Source: Oncomelania hupensis
Lineage: Eukaryota > Mollusca > Gastropoda > Littorinimorpha > Pomatiopsidae
NCBI GenBank assembly: GCA_036898135.1
Contig: CM072521.1
Location: forward strand, 68,475,489 to 68,539,488
Direction of reading: 5' to 3'
DNA: 64,000 nt
The notes under the pieces were generated by a model. The model saw only the letters and a list, made by a program, of their open reading frames with translations, was not told where the DNA came from and did no database searches. Positions within the stretch are counted from its first letter, which is position 1; every line of letters starts with the position of its first letter. This document shows, piece after piece, positions 22,084 through 33,299 of this stretch. A program made the translations under genes and the position numbers.

Positions 22084-22550
22084 CTATCTATCTACCCATT
22101 TGTACAATCTCTTTTGCCTTGGATAGCTCTCACCCATTTGAACAATCTTTTTTGTCCGTTTTGTTTGCCTGAAGTGATTGTGATGATGTTAATACATATG
22201 CTGCTTAGCTTTTAAGCCATTTTTGACCAATTCAAACGAAAGTCTTAAAGAAATCCAGCAAAAGTTGGTTTTAGGAAAATTGACATTTTGTATTTTGACG
22301 ATCCCCTTTGTCACTGCAGTTGGACTTTTGATGACGTATTAGTCTGAATGTCGCAATATAAAGTCACCTGACATTCACAAATCACACTGAAGATATGCCA
22401 CTCAAAGGGTTGTCTATGATGTGGTCAACATCTCATTTTGGACTAAACCAGACTTCTCCTCTACATCATTTTAGCTTTCTTCCCATGGTTAGTAGGCTAC
22501 ACCAGTTCTTATCAAATCTGAATAACTGAGACCTTTACTATGTGTTGCGG
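22084..22550. other. Spacer without gene
   Basis: No domain recognised. TTGCCTTGGATAGCTCTCACCC-like sequence at 22113 repeats that at 20757, just left of the solo LTR. Confidence 0.5.
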
Positions 22551-22563
22551 GTGTGTGTATGCA

Positions 22564-22625
22564 GTGCATGTGTGTGTGTGTGGGGGGGGTGGGTGTGTGT
22601 GTGTGTGTGTGTGTGCGAGTGCGTG
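22564..22625. repeat. (GT)n microsatellite
   Basis: TGTGTG run with an internal G-run, leading directly into a truncated SINE. Confidence 0.9.
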
Positions 22626-22738
22626 TCGCGGGTTCGAAGCCCGTAGGAGACGAACTTACGTGACTTAGATACGAGACGTTTCAGGTCATCGAGGGTTTTC
22701 TCCGGGTTTTCCGGTTTCCTCCCTCCCTCCCTTCAGTA
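22626..22738 (+). mobile_element. 5'-truncated tRNA-type SINE
   Basis: It begins inside the B box (TCGCGGGTTCGAAGCCC) and has the conserved core GAGGGTTTTCTCCGGGTTTT and CCGGTTTCCTCCC. The A-box half is absent, replaced by (GT)n. It abuts the 3' end of a LINE. Confidence 0.8.
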
Positions 22739-22751
22739 CACTATCTATTTT

Positions 22752-23237
22752 ATCCCGTAACTCGAAGGTCGTTGGGTCACAACAGATGATCGTTTAACCA
22801 GTGTACTCCATCTTTCTCTGTCCTCAGCAACCTTCGTGGCATCGCTCAGTGTCAAGCCAGTCCATTCTCGGATGTTGTCCTCTAATCTCTTTTTCTGTCT
22901 ACCTCTTCTTCTGCCTTCTTGCACCGCTTGCAAAATGGTTTTTGCAAGGCATGATGATCTGGTGACGTGGCCACGCCATCGGAGTTTTCGTTTCTTCACC
23001 ACTGTGAGCATGTCATCATGTTGTCCAATGGCTTGTTTACTGGTCAGTCGGACTTCGTTGTTGGTGATGTGCTGGGTATAGGAAATGCCCAGAAGTCTTC
23101 TGTAGCACTCATTTCCATGCTTTGTGTTCTTCATTGTAGATCTGTTGTGAGGGTCCATGTTTTGCAAGCATATAGGAAGATGGAGATGACAAGGGAGCGG
23201 TACCGTGGAATGTAGACTGATGGTCCCGTCTTTCCAA

Positions 23238-23238
<1 letters not shown>
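22752..23238 (-). pseudogene. RTE-like LINE C-terminal fragment
   Basis: The minus strand encodes NTKHGNECYRRLLGISYTQH, ITNNEVRLTSKQAIGQHDD, VVKKRKLRWRGHVTRS and RLEDNIREWTGLTLSDA, ending close to the family terminus (TATCCCGTAACTC on the plus strand). Its 5' side ends at the (ATT)n array at 23239, so a single frame running through both is a fusion of LINE and microsatellite. It retains the RGHV segment missing from the 53229 copy. Confidence 0.9.

Positions 23239-23305
<67 letters not shown>
23239..23305. repeat. (ATT)n microsatellite
   Basis: About 22 ATT units. Confidence 0.97.
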
Positions 23306-24183
23306 TTTTCTATGGTCGTGCAATAATTGACCCAGGGATAGTAACTGGCCCAAAAATACAACATCGTCCAAGTTATGACTACAGTGACTGATAAAATGAG
23401 AAAGGTCAGGAGGCAGAATTGAGATCGTCTGTCGCCAAGTATATGAAGTTTGTCGAGTATTTGTAAACAAGCTTCGGACTAACAGGAAGTGATTTGAAGT
23501 GCTTTAGAGTGCTCTCCCTTGGCTAGGCTGCACTGTATTCAGAGTAGCTTTGGCTGCTGAGGACGTAGAGAGTACCGACAGTCTGTGTTACACAGATCAG
23601 TGTTGGAGCTGCCTCTTCTGTCTCCCTGTTGCAAAACAATGATTTGGGAGATTGTTTGTTATGGCGGGCGGAAAGGCTCTGTTTATTATGGCGGCCGGAA
23701 AGGCTCATTCACTCGATGCAAAGACACGATGCAAGTTTATGAAGTTGCTCGTCTCACTTTCCCGTTACAGATGTTGTGTGGAATGCACAGAGGTAGACCT
23801 ACATAGCCTACAGATGGATGTTTCTCGTGCAGCAAAGTGGTTGTCGTCTTGACAGTGCAGGCAGGCAGGGTAGATTAAAGACCCCGGACACATAGCGTAT
23901 AGGGGACAGGACAGTGCAGGGCTGTATTTCCTTTTATACTCCAGGAAAATGAGACAGTTTAATCTATAGATTTTTGCTCCGTCCGCGTATTTGGAAAGGA
24001 CTATCCATCATGTTACCTGTATTTCTTCGTCCGCGCGCACGTGCGTATGTGTGTGCGTGCGTGCGGGCGGGCGTATTTGTGCGTGTGTGTACGTGTTTAC
24101 ACGGTGTTATCTGGACAAACCAGTGAACATCTACATAACTTGTTTCGACAGATCTACTTGTTTTCACGTCAAAGCAATGACCC
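23306..24183. other. Spacer without gene, with a (GT/GC)n tract
   Basis: 23660-23710 contains a short near-duplication (GGCGG[GC]CGGAAAGGCTC). 24030-24100 is CGTGTGTG-rich. No coding domain recognised. Confidence 0.55.
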
Positions 24184-24240
24184 GTTAGGGTTAGGGCTGT
24201 GTTACGGTTAGGGTAAGAGTTAGGGTTAGGGTTAGTGTTA
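24184..24240. repeat. Interstitial telomere-like (TTAGGG)n, degenerate
   Basis: GTTAGGGTTAGGG, then GGTTAGGGTAAGAGTTAGGG and TTAGGGTTAGTGTTAG: about eight hexamers with substitutions. TTAGGG is the common animal telomere repeat. Confidence 0.8.
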
Positions 24241-25505
24241 GAACACCTAAAAGTACTTAAAAAGGGGGACGTAATATGACCCATTGTCATCACAACGTAT
24301 GTGGCGTTTCGGGAAAGTCATAATAACACCGTGAAAACAAGTATGTGTGTGTGTTCACAAAAGGTCTCTTCAAGTACGTTGACGAAAGCTGTATAATTCT
24401 GCTTCGTTTGATAAAGCTAGTGAAATGACTGCTAACACTGTTGATGTTCTAGCAACAAACAGTCAAATCTCATCATAACTTTTAAAACCCGGACAAGCTG
24501 TCATTTATCATTTATAACACCTCCCCTCCCCTACCACCTCTTTGGCACCCTCTTCCTGTTTGCTCTATGCCCACCCTCACCCCACATGTCTTTGTTCAGC
24601 CCTGCACGTCATACTCAACGCTAGAAGTCTCAAAAGCACTTGGATAATGGGTGTAAACAATTTTCCGTTCTAGAAGAAAGAGGGATTACGGCTCAACTAG
24701 GAATGTTATTTGAATACGAAGGCCGCCTTCACACTGATCTCAGAGCTAAGAGAGGATAATATAAAAGTTTTTCCCTGTCTTTATAGATGTAGTAATATTA
24801 TTCTTCTCTTTAATCAGGATCAGCTTTGTGAGAACGATTCCCGTGTCCGGTCTCTTCCTGCTACTTTCTACAAGTTTGGGAACTTCGGCACTTTGATCTA
24901 GCCTTTTGTGTTGTTGATGTTGAGGTTGCTTTGTTGTTGTTGTTGTTGTTGTTGAGGGGGCGGGGACGGGGGCAGGAGTATGAAGGGGGGGGGGGGGAGG
25001 GGGAAGGCCAATTCGACACATATTGTCATTCTTTGGCAAATTTCGTTTCGTAACTCTTCTAATAGATTCGTTTTGGTAATGACTAACGGTCTTCGTAAAG
25101 ATCTGGGATCAGCGCCGACACATCGCCGACAAAAGAATCTTGAAGGACTGGGACTAATCGTACGTCATAAAGAGAGTCTATGTGACGTCATCACCACGTA
25201 GAACATACTTCAGCAACTTCCGTGATTGTGTTCTTGGGAAATATTTCTCTGGAGCAGCCTTGCACTCATTACGCTTCCACCGTCATAGAAACCTTAGCAG
25301 TTTGTTAGTAATTTAGGGATTCAGCACGGACGGCTAGTAATCGGGGATTGTTAATATGTGTGGCCTTTAAGGGCTTTGCAGGACATCAAACACCGCTAAT
25401 CCGCCCACAGATCCATTACCACACACACCTCTAAGCACAAGGACACGACTCACGCCTTTCCCAGAGTCTGCATAGGCTATCTGCCAGACATTAAAGTATC
25501 TCTCA
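24241..25505. other. Spacer without gene, with (GTT)n and poly-G tracts
   Basis: (TTG)n at 24927-24952 and a run of 11 G at about 24986. Frames of 60-97 codons here show no recognised domain. Confidence 0.55.
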
Positions 25506-25509
25506 AACC

Positions 25510-25785
25510 AAGGGGTGTCGGATAGCGCAGTGGTTGGAGCACTCGCTACTGTGTCGCAAGTTAAGCACCGTCCAGTGCAAACCGCGAAGCGACAAATAAC
25601 AACGCCCCCAGTTGACTCAACTGTGACTGAGTACCTACTCTCTTATGGGTGGGGAAGGTAAAGCAGCGAGGGAGAGAGATGGGCATCACCCTCATTACGC
25701 TGGACCAAGATAAGTGTGATCTCCAACATCACGCTCCCCTACGGCCACACGGCTATGGGACCACCTTTACCTTTACCTTTTTCAA
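25510..25785 (+). mobile_element. tRNA-headed SINE, ending in (TTTACC)n
   Basis: GTCGGATAGCGCAGTGGTTG and GAGCACTCGC resemble an A box region; a degraded B box would fall near 25555 (GTCGCAAGTTAAGC). The element ends in CCTTTACCTTTACCTTTTTC, a short-repeat tail. The body (GGTGGGGAAGGTAAAGCAGC) has no counterpart elsewhere in the window. Confidence 0.65.
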
Positions 25786-25796
25786 ACCAAGATCAA

Positions 25797-26154
25797 AATG
25801 CCAAAAAAAAAAAAAAATCTATTCCGCATTAAGAGATCACTATTTACTTTTAATATTTGAAACAACAACAACGACAACAACAAAACCTTAGACTCAAGAA
25901 GAATAAGAAGATCTTGCAGCCAGATTTTTGTAATCCCAGAAAAGAGAAAAACAAATCTAGGATTACGTTCACTAACCCTGGCTTTGTCAAGGAAGAAGAA
26001 AGGCGAACAACACGAGGCTCTGTAGAGCCGCCGATGTGTCTGCCCGTCCATCCGTTGCACGCTACTAGTATCTCAAGAACAGGTAGGCAGATTTCAAGGT
26101 CACTGGGCTATTGCGCAGCTCCAGATGTCATCAAGTTTACACAATGTCAAACGT

Positions 26155-26159
<5 letters not shown>
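25797..26159. other. Spacer with poly-A and (CAA)n, no gene
   Basis: A-run at 25803-25817 and ACAACAACGACAACAACAA at 25863. No domain recognised in the overlapping frames. Confidence 0.5.

Positions 26160-26247
<88 letters not shown>
26160..26247. repeat. (CT)n microsatellite
   Basis: About 43 CT units. Confidence 0.98.
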
Positions 26248-26248
<1 letters not shown>

Positions 26249-26328
26249 TTTACTTTCCCCGGTGCTAAACAGGTCCAGGTACCCCTTCACAGCTGGGTGG
26301 ACTGAGGCGGGTGGTGCGCTGGTTTCAA

Positions 26329-26382
26329 TCGTGTGTGTGTGTGTATGTGTGCGTGTGTGCGTGTGTGTGTGTGTGTGTGTGA
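26329..26382. repeat. (GT)n microsatellite
   Basis: GTGTGT run with a few A and C interruptions. Confidence 0.93.
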
Positions 26383-26840
26383 GTGGATTGGGGGTTGCCT
26401 TCCAAGCATGATCACCCCTCCAAGTACTAACCCGTCCCAGTGTTGCTTAACATGAAACATGGCTAGTGTGTGCACAAACAACCGCACTATGGCGCCACCC
26501 GTAGTGCCTCAGTGTTGATGGAGTTTCTCATCTCTAGCGCCAGATGGCGCTAGTCTGTCTTACACTGCATTAGTGGCCCTCAGACCGTAAAGAGGAGACA
26601 TCAGTTCTGTCCTCAGACGTAAATCTCTCTTAAGACACACAATGCAGGATGCAGAGAAGTTCAGAGTAGACGAGACCTATTTCATGTCTCTGGTGTTTAA
26701 GAGAGATCACGCCTACAGTCAGATACTCTGTATGACTCTACTTTGTATGACCAAAGCTCATCTGACTATCAGAGGCTGCCGAGCACTATGCCTGGGATCT
26801 AAGGGTGGCGCAGTAATGTGGTGGTTTTGCGATAAAATCA
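26383..26840. other. Spacer, no gene recognised
   Basis: Nothing beyond short frames. The GATGGCGCTAGT motif near 26545 is not assignable. Confidence 0.5.
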
Positions 26841-27380
26841 GAGACTAGCAATACAATGCTACCACTGTCAGAGACTAGCAATACAATGCTACCACTGTCA
26901 GAGACTAGCAATACAATGCTACCATTGTCAGAGACTAGCAATACAATGCTACCACTGTCAGAGACTAGCAATACAATGCTACCACTGTCAGAGACTAGCA
27001 ATACAATGCTACCATTGTCAGAGACTAGCAATACAATGCTACCACTGTCAGAGACTAGCAACAAAATGCTACCACTGTCAGAGACTAGCAACACAATGCT
27101 ACCACTGTCAGAGACTAGCAACACAATGCTACCACTGTCAGAGACTAGCAACACAATGCTACCACTGTCAGAGACTAGCAGTACAATGCTACCACTGTCA
27201 GAGACTAGCAATACAATGCTACCACTGTCAGAGACTAGCAATACAATGCTACCACTGTCAGAGACTAGCAACACAATGCTACCACTGTCAGAGACTAGCA
27301 ATACAATGCTACCACTGTCAGAGACTAGCAACACAATGCTACCACTGTCAGAGACTAGCAATACAATGCTACCACTGTCA
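26841..27380. repeat. 30-bp minisatellite, 18 copies
   Basis: Unit GAGACTAGCAATACAATGCT plus ACCACTGTCA, exactly in register, with few variants (ACACAATGCT, ATTGTCA). The period is a multiple of 3, so both strands stay open (MLPLSETSNT on plus, VSDSGSIVLL on minus) for about 190 codons. There is no evidence of a gene. Confidence 0.97.
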
Positions 27381-28215
27381 GAGGATTACAACACATGTTG
27401 TATTATACAACTACAATATTGTTGACAAACGTCATCATTTGCACTAGGGAGTGACATTTCAACCACCCTGTATGGATGGCGTGGCAGTTGTACTGCTTGG
27501 TTGTACCCACTCTCTGCTCGTGTTACAGAGGATTCGTATTCATCCACGGTGAACGCAGACGTCAAAGCTGGCAGGCCATCGTATTGCTGTTTTCAGCCTG
27601 GTGGTGGTTTCCAGAACTGCATGAATGGGATTAGATTAGAATTAGAACTGGATAGAGAGTTAAGGTTCCTGTCCATATTCCTTCTGTGCAGAGCTGCGCT
27701 GTAGATGCCGTAATTTTTCCGAGAAAACAATCCTAATGTCAGTCACAAAATATGTGTATTATCTTGATTATCTATGTTAGGAGACTGATGTTCTTGGATT
27801 TACAACACGTTATTTAAAAAAAAAAAAAAAAAATGGAACCCACATTGACGAAAGTAACCCTGTTAATATCTCAGTGAACAGTAATAGGAATTAGAAATGA
27901 CGTCAAGCTTCCCAATATTAAATGCTATTTTGCCGAAAATGACAGCCTTGACAGTAAAGTGACTTTATGCCGCAATCTCGCAGCCAGTCTTCGTCTAACA
28001 GAGTTGCTGGTACTCGCGCTTGCTTCCACCAAAGACGGTAGAACAATAAGACGGGCAACTCCTTCTTTACATATACTAATGAAGCCGAGGACAAGGACTA
28101 GGTTATTTCCCTTGGCTTGTAGACGTAACCGTTCATTAAGGAATACAAGGAACAGTGTCATTATAGTATTAAATTCATGTGATCGTGCATGCTGTAGTAT
28201 TTAACAAATGTTGAT
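27381..28215. other. Spacer without recognised gene
   Basis: Frames of 60-80 codons overlap on both strands at 27925-28204 without any recognised domain. There is an A-run at 27816-27832. Confidence 0.5.
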
Positions 28216-28218
28216 TAT

Positions 28219-28320
<102 letters not shown>

Positions 28321-28340
28321 TGTTAATTTTGATTTTTTAA

Positions 28341-28344
<4 letters not shown>

Positions 28345-28406
<62 letters not shown>
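28345..28406. repeat. (TA)n microsatellite
   Basis: About 30 TA units, likely the 3' tail of the minus-strand SINE that follows. Confidence 0.96.
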
Positions 28407-28407
<1 letters not shown>

Positions 28408-28602
28408 TTGGCTCAAAGCGCGGCGATCTGTACCAACATACCCGCTCGCCTGTCTCATCCACCCTCATATACACACACACAACAAATACACATCCACCGC
28501 TCAAACAGGTGGTGTAAAGGCAGGAAGATCGTTGTTGGAAGGAAAGAAAACCGAATTTTTATTTTTGAAATTTTATATTGTCTGCGTCTAGTACCCAGGG
28601 CC
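28407..28602 (-). mobile_element. SINE 3' part (same family as 11829), minus strand
   Basis: Read leftward from 28602: GTACTAGACGCAGACAATAT, AAATTTCAAAAA, CCTTCCAACAACGATC, TGCCTTTACACCACCTG, GGATGTGTATTTGTTG and GGTGGATGAGACAGG, the same order as 11985-12170. It ends GCGCTTTGAGCC and then (TA)n. Its 5' part is at 30266-30345, on the other side of the hAT relic. Confidence 0.85.
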
Positions 28603-30260
28603 GGACCCAGGGGGGTGGGGGGGGGATTACCAGGGTTCCGGAACCCCCTCTCCAAACTAAAAAAAAAAAATGATTTTTTTTAATGCATTGTAAAAGCATG
28701 CGGCTTGCCTGCAGTGAAGAACATGATGGGAGCACTGAGGGAACTGACACTGTTTTTCTCAAACTCTCTAAAGAGACAAAGAAAACTTGAAGATACCATC
28801 GAATTATCTCAGCCTGATACGACAAAGACAAAGCTTGTTGATCTGTGCAGAACAAGATGGGTAGAAAAACATGAAGCACTGGAGGTTTATACATCTCTCT
28901 TCCTGGTTGTTCACGACTGTTTGGGACAAATGTGTGAAGACAGTGACAATTGGGACAGTGAGACATTGACCAAGGCAACTGGCTTTCTCCACACCTTGAG
29001 CAGCAGTGTTTTCCTCGTTGCATTCGTTGTCGTCCGCAATTGTTTGCTTTACTTAAAACCCTTGACAGTGAAACTGCAGGAAAGGATAAAAGATGTTGTC
29101 GATGCCTACAGGGAAATCAAAGAGGTCAGTAACTGCATGTCTTCTATTAGAAGAGATGTCGACACAGCGTTTGTTGGCTGGTTTGGTGAAGTCAGCAAAA
29201 TGGCAAATGCTTTGACAACTGATGTTATTGTTCCTCCGTCAAGCATTCCGACAGACTCTCCGTGACAACCAACCTGCGGCCACTCCAGAAGAATATTTCA
29301 AGATTAGCATTGCCATTCCTTTCTTGGAACACCTGTCAACCGAATTGGACTCGAGGTTCAAAAATGCTGACCTAGCAGTTGATGGTCTCTGTCTGGTGCC
29401 AAGCACTTTATAGACAACCAGGATGGTTTCATGCAGGTTCCAGAAGGGGTGAAGACACTGGCAATGTTGTGGGAGTCTGACCTACCAGCCAACTCTACCC
29501 TTGATGCAGAATACCAACGGTGGGTTTGCAAATGGCGAAGTGCTGCTGAGAATGCGACAGCTATCATCCCATCCACGGCATCAGAAGCACTGAAACATTG
29601 TGACAGGAATTTTTATTCCAACCTGTTCATCATGCTAAAGAACCTTTGCAACCTGCCTGTCACTACTGCCGAATGTGAGCGTTCAAACAGTCAGTTGTGC
29701 AACCTGAAAAACTACCTGCGCTCTACAATGGGGCAACAGAGACTCAATGGACTTGCTTTACTGAAAGTGCACAGGGATGTTGATATTGACTTCAAAGAGG
29801 CAGTGAATTGTTTTACCAGAAGATACAATTCACAAATGGTACTAATGCCGAGGAACCTAGTGCAGCAAGACTGAAAGTGAAAGCAGGGCGGTGATGTTCA
29901 TAAACTACAAGGTAAAGCTTTTTACCGTTAACGATCCACAAAAAGTAGTGAATAATAATAGTATACAAAACATCTCTGCTGATAAATAAATGTTTGTGTG
30001 TGGGTTTTTTTGGTGTTTTTTTTAGGATGGGGGGGGGGGGGGAGAGGATAATTTTTGTACCCCAGAGTTTGTTAGCTCAATTGTTCAAAAAGCTCAAAGT
30101 CCCAGACCATCACAAATGGCTTTTTCAAGGTTCAGATTGCACCATTTTGCATCCTTGAAAAAAAAAATTCCAGAGGGGGCATGGCATGCCCCCGGGCCCC
30201 CTGAACTATTTAAGGCGAAAAGCCGTAGTGCTGGGTTAAACTGGTCCTCTTGCATCACAT
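28603..30260 (+). mobile_element. hAT-type DNA transposon remnant
   Basis: It starts near CAGGGCCGGACCCAGGGGGG, like many hAT termini, and contains the C-terminal half of a hAT transposase. At the right, GGGGCATGGCATGCCCCCGG and CCCCCTG are also hAT-terminus-like, but I cannot match the two ends convincingly or find an 8-bp duplication. The two SINE parts that flank it lack about 70 bp of SINE between them, so a deletion probably removed the true junction. Confidence 0.65.
28693..29874 (+). pseudogene. hAT-family transposase (P52rIPK/ZMYM1-like), C-terminal half, frameshifted
   Basis: In three frames it reads GLPAVKNMMGALRELTLFFS and LVDLCRTRWVEKHEALEVYT (28693 to about 29240), DNQPAATPEEYFKISIAIPF and FLEHLSTELDSRFKNADLAV (about 29240-29410), then VKTLAMLWESDLPANSTLDA and NLPVTTAECERSNSQLCNLK with LRSTMGQQRLNGLALLKVH. 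The last is the hAT C-terminal dimerisation region. The RTRWVEKHEAL segment is typical of the P52rIPK/ZMYM1-like branch. The N-terminal zinc finger and first catalytic segments are absent, and two frameshifts (near 29240 and 29410) break the rest. It is a relic of a transposase, not a host gene. Confidence 0.85.
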
Positions 30261-30265
30261 AAGTC

Positions 30266-30337
30266 ACATACGTTCGCTCCTTGCGGGAATCGAACCCGCG
30301 ACCTTCGGCATAGGAAACCGGCGACTAATCCACTGCG

Positions 30338-30345
<8 letters not shown>
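30266..30345 (-). mobile_element. SINE 5' part with A and B boxes, minus strand
   Basis: Read leftward from 30345: TGGCGCAGTGGATTAGTCGC and GGTCGCGGGTTCGATTCCC, identical or nearly so to the head at 11829-11890. It belongs with the 3' part at 28407-28602. A (GA)n array directly abuts its 5' end. Confidence 0.85.

Positions 30346-30414
<69 letters not shown>
30346..30414. repeat. (GA)n microsatellite
   Basis: About 34 GA units with one TA interruption. Confidence 0.97.
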
Positions 30415-30415
<1 letters not shown>

Positions 30416-30499
30416 GATTGTTATTCGTCTACGCCCTAAGGGACAGTATTCTAAATCCGGGATCGCTCATAAGCCTCCTGTTGCCTGTTTAATTCTTCT

Positions 30500-31315
30500 A
30501 CCGTTTTTGTTTCCACCGACTTATTAGCGCAAACTGAACACTGCGCGCTTATGCTTTTTACAGGGAAATGAAGACTGGTCGCATAATTATGACCGAATAC
30601 TGCACGCTTTTGTTTGACGGAGTTCCCTATGCGCGGGGACTGAGCACTGCTGCTTCTATTGTCTTGTTACCGCAAACTGTATGGTACGCGCCTCCGCATC
30701 TAAACACTTACTACCGGAAACTGAGGACCGCACGCGAAAGGTAATACCGACTTATTACTGAAAAAGTGGGACTACCCTCTAACGATCATGTGTACGGACT
30801 TTATGCCGTGAGCTGGGTTCTGCATCCGTTTTCTACCGCTGACTTATTACCAGAAACTGCAGACGGCGCGCTTCTACATCTACTAACGTTTTACCGAAAT
30901 TGACAACTGTGTTTATAGTTCTACTACTTGGCGTCACTGTTTTTAACTGATTTATTGCCGCAAACTGTTTGCTTGTCGCTTAGTACCCCAGACTGTGTGG
31001 TACGACTGTCTTCTCCCACTGACTGATTACCGAAAACTGGGGTCTGCTCACGTATTTTACCGCTGACTTACTACTGCAAACTCAGGACAGCGCGCTACTG
31101 CTTCTGATTTATTGCGAATTATATTTGTGTGTTTATACAAAGCTAATGCCGTCAATGTAGAATAACGCGCCGGTGTTTATATGACTTATTTGACCACCAT
31201 TGAACTCCTCGTCTCTACCTCCCCCTGAAGAATTACAGCAAACAGCAAACGAGGCGCCTCTCTTTCACCTGACTTATTACCGCAAACTGACGCAATGTCT
31301 AGACGCGCGCCAGGG
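30500..31315. repeat. Highly degenerate satellite, unit roughly 60-65 bp
   Basis: Variants of GACTTATTACCGCAAACTGA, usually followed within 15 bp by a GCGCGCTT-like segment and TTCTACATCT, recur at about 30515, 30655, 30700, 30745, 30840, 30890, 30950, 31020, 31065 and 31265. The copies are too diverged for a sharp period, but the order of the sub-motifs is kept. There are no long frames. Confidence 0.6.
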
Positions 31316-31518
31316 GAGTATTAGTTTTTCCTCAAAAGACGGTATAGATTTTTTTGCCATTCAAATTTGTGGCCGTTAGTGACTGATAACGGAAGGGAAT
31401 GTAGAATGGAGGAAGAAGAAATATTTAAATTGTTCAGCACCGTAGCACAAAATATTAATCATCGAACCGTGTGCAAGCTGACTGTGCTGTGTATAGCTTC
31501 CAAGTGGATATCAGTGTT

Positions 31519-31524
<6 letters not shown>

Positions 31525-31588
<64 letters not shown>
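31525..31588. repeat. (GT)n microsatellite
   Basis: About 32 uninterrupted GT units. Confidence 0.98.
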
Positions 31589-31589
<1 letters not shown>

Positions 31590-32106
31590 AGGGAATGGTT
31601 GTGTGATGGCGAGTGAATTGTATTTTTCTGTACACTTTCCTGTCGACACACACAGAATTGAAGTAGACACCCAATCACCGTGGCTTGAGCCTACTTTCAA
31701 CTTCAAGTTCTGATTATGTGTTCTTTTAATTTTTATTGTAATTTCTCAGAAAAAGTTTCTAACTTCTAAAAGAAAGTAAGAAATTCACGCGCCTTAGGGC
31801 CGATACACACGTTCTACCTAACAGATAATGATTGACGATGAACTGTCTGTTGCACGTGGAGAAGTAACTGCATAGAGATTAGCCCTCTGTTTCTCTTTCT
31901 GAACCACCTATAGTGTTGAAGACGGTCATCACCGAGGCTTATCCATTTGATCAAAGTTTTTTTTTTTTTTTTTGTTTTTAAAGTTTTAGCGCAATATCAT
32001 TGATACATCTAAGTACATGTAGGCAAGCCTAACGTTTTCCATCAGTATGCGTCGGCGTTACGGGGGTAATTTACATTTCTCATAAAGGAAACACGCCTGC
32101 ACATTT
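31589..32106. other. Spacer, no gene
   Basis: Contains a T-run at about 31957-31971. Nothing recognised. Confidence 0.55.
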
Positions 32107-32107
32107 T

Positions 32108-32256
<149 letters not shown>

Positions 32257-32601
32257 ATATTGTCATATCCCTGATGCTTGGCGGGTATTTTGGGAGAGGT
32301 TCCACGGTTTTGTTACTCAAAAAAAAAAAAATAGCTGAAAGGTGGGAGTGTGATATAAATTACACACGCTCGTGAAATAACGTCGCAGGGAAATATGTCA
32401 CATGATAGCATTTTGATACGTTTCCAATGAGAGCAGTGAACAGTTCAGCATTGCAAACTTGTGTTACAAACTGGAGCACAACATAACATTATTGGCAGGG
32501 AGGGACTTGCTAAAATGTGGCTGTATGTTTGACCAGTTTAAGTTATGGTAGGAAAACTTAGTACTCGCATTTGTACGAAAAAAACAACAAAGGCAGCCAA
32601 T

Positions 32602-32678
32602 TTTCTGACAGTGGGGAAAGGTTTGTGACAGTGGAGAAAGGTTTCTGACAGTGGGGAAAGGTTTCTGACAGTGGGGGG
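32602..32678. repeat. 20-bp tandem repeat, 4 copies
   Basis: Unit TTTCTGACAGTGGGGAAAGG with minor variants. Confidence 0.9.
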
Positions 32679-32771
32679 TATCAGAGGGTTTGTCTAACCT
32701 CTGAACTTGTTTGCCGCAGAAATACATTTATAGATAAACATCTTTCTGTCTGCTTGCTTGCATGCCTTCAC

Positions 32772-32928
<157 letters not shown>

Positions 32929-33299
32929 ACGACAAAGCAGCTGCTATCATTGTGCTCATTAGCAATGTCACTTACATGTCAGTGGCAGGGCTCTGTGTTC
33001 TAAAAAGTTGCACTGCTGATGTTGATGTTTTGGGTCTCAAATTTCGATATTAATTATAATAATGTCCACGCTTTTAAGGCATCGTTACATATAACACAGC
33101 CAAACACTGATAATGAATGTGAAGATGTTATTTGTCAGTTTGCTTGATTTCCATCCCTGAGTGAATAGGTCACCTCCACAAATGTACACAACTCCTGGAA
33201 ACAGACTGATCTATGTGGACTGTGGAACAGATCAATGTACAGTTGTCACAATTGCCTCCTAGTTGTGTTATGTCTGTCTGTTGATTATTTGTTTACAAT
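32929..33299. other. Spacer, no gene
   Basis: No repeat, RNA gene or domain recognised. Confidence 0.5.

Noticed and set aside
26786..27425. Overlapping ~190-codon repeat proteins on both strands
   Set aside because: Produced by an 18-copy 30-bp minisatellite.
27925..28204. Short overlapping frames of ~80 codons as a gene
   Set aside because: Both strands equally open, no domain recognised.
28693..29874. Domesticated host ZMYM1/P52rIPK-like gene
   Set aside because: Two frameshifts, missing N-terminal half and transposon-like flanks point to a dead transposon.
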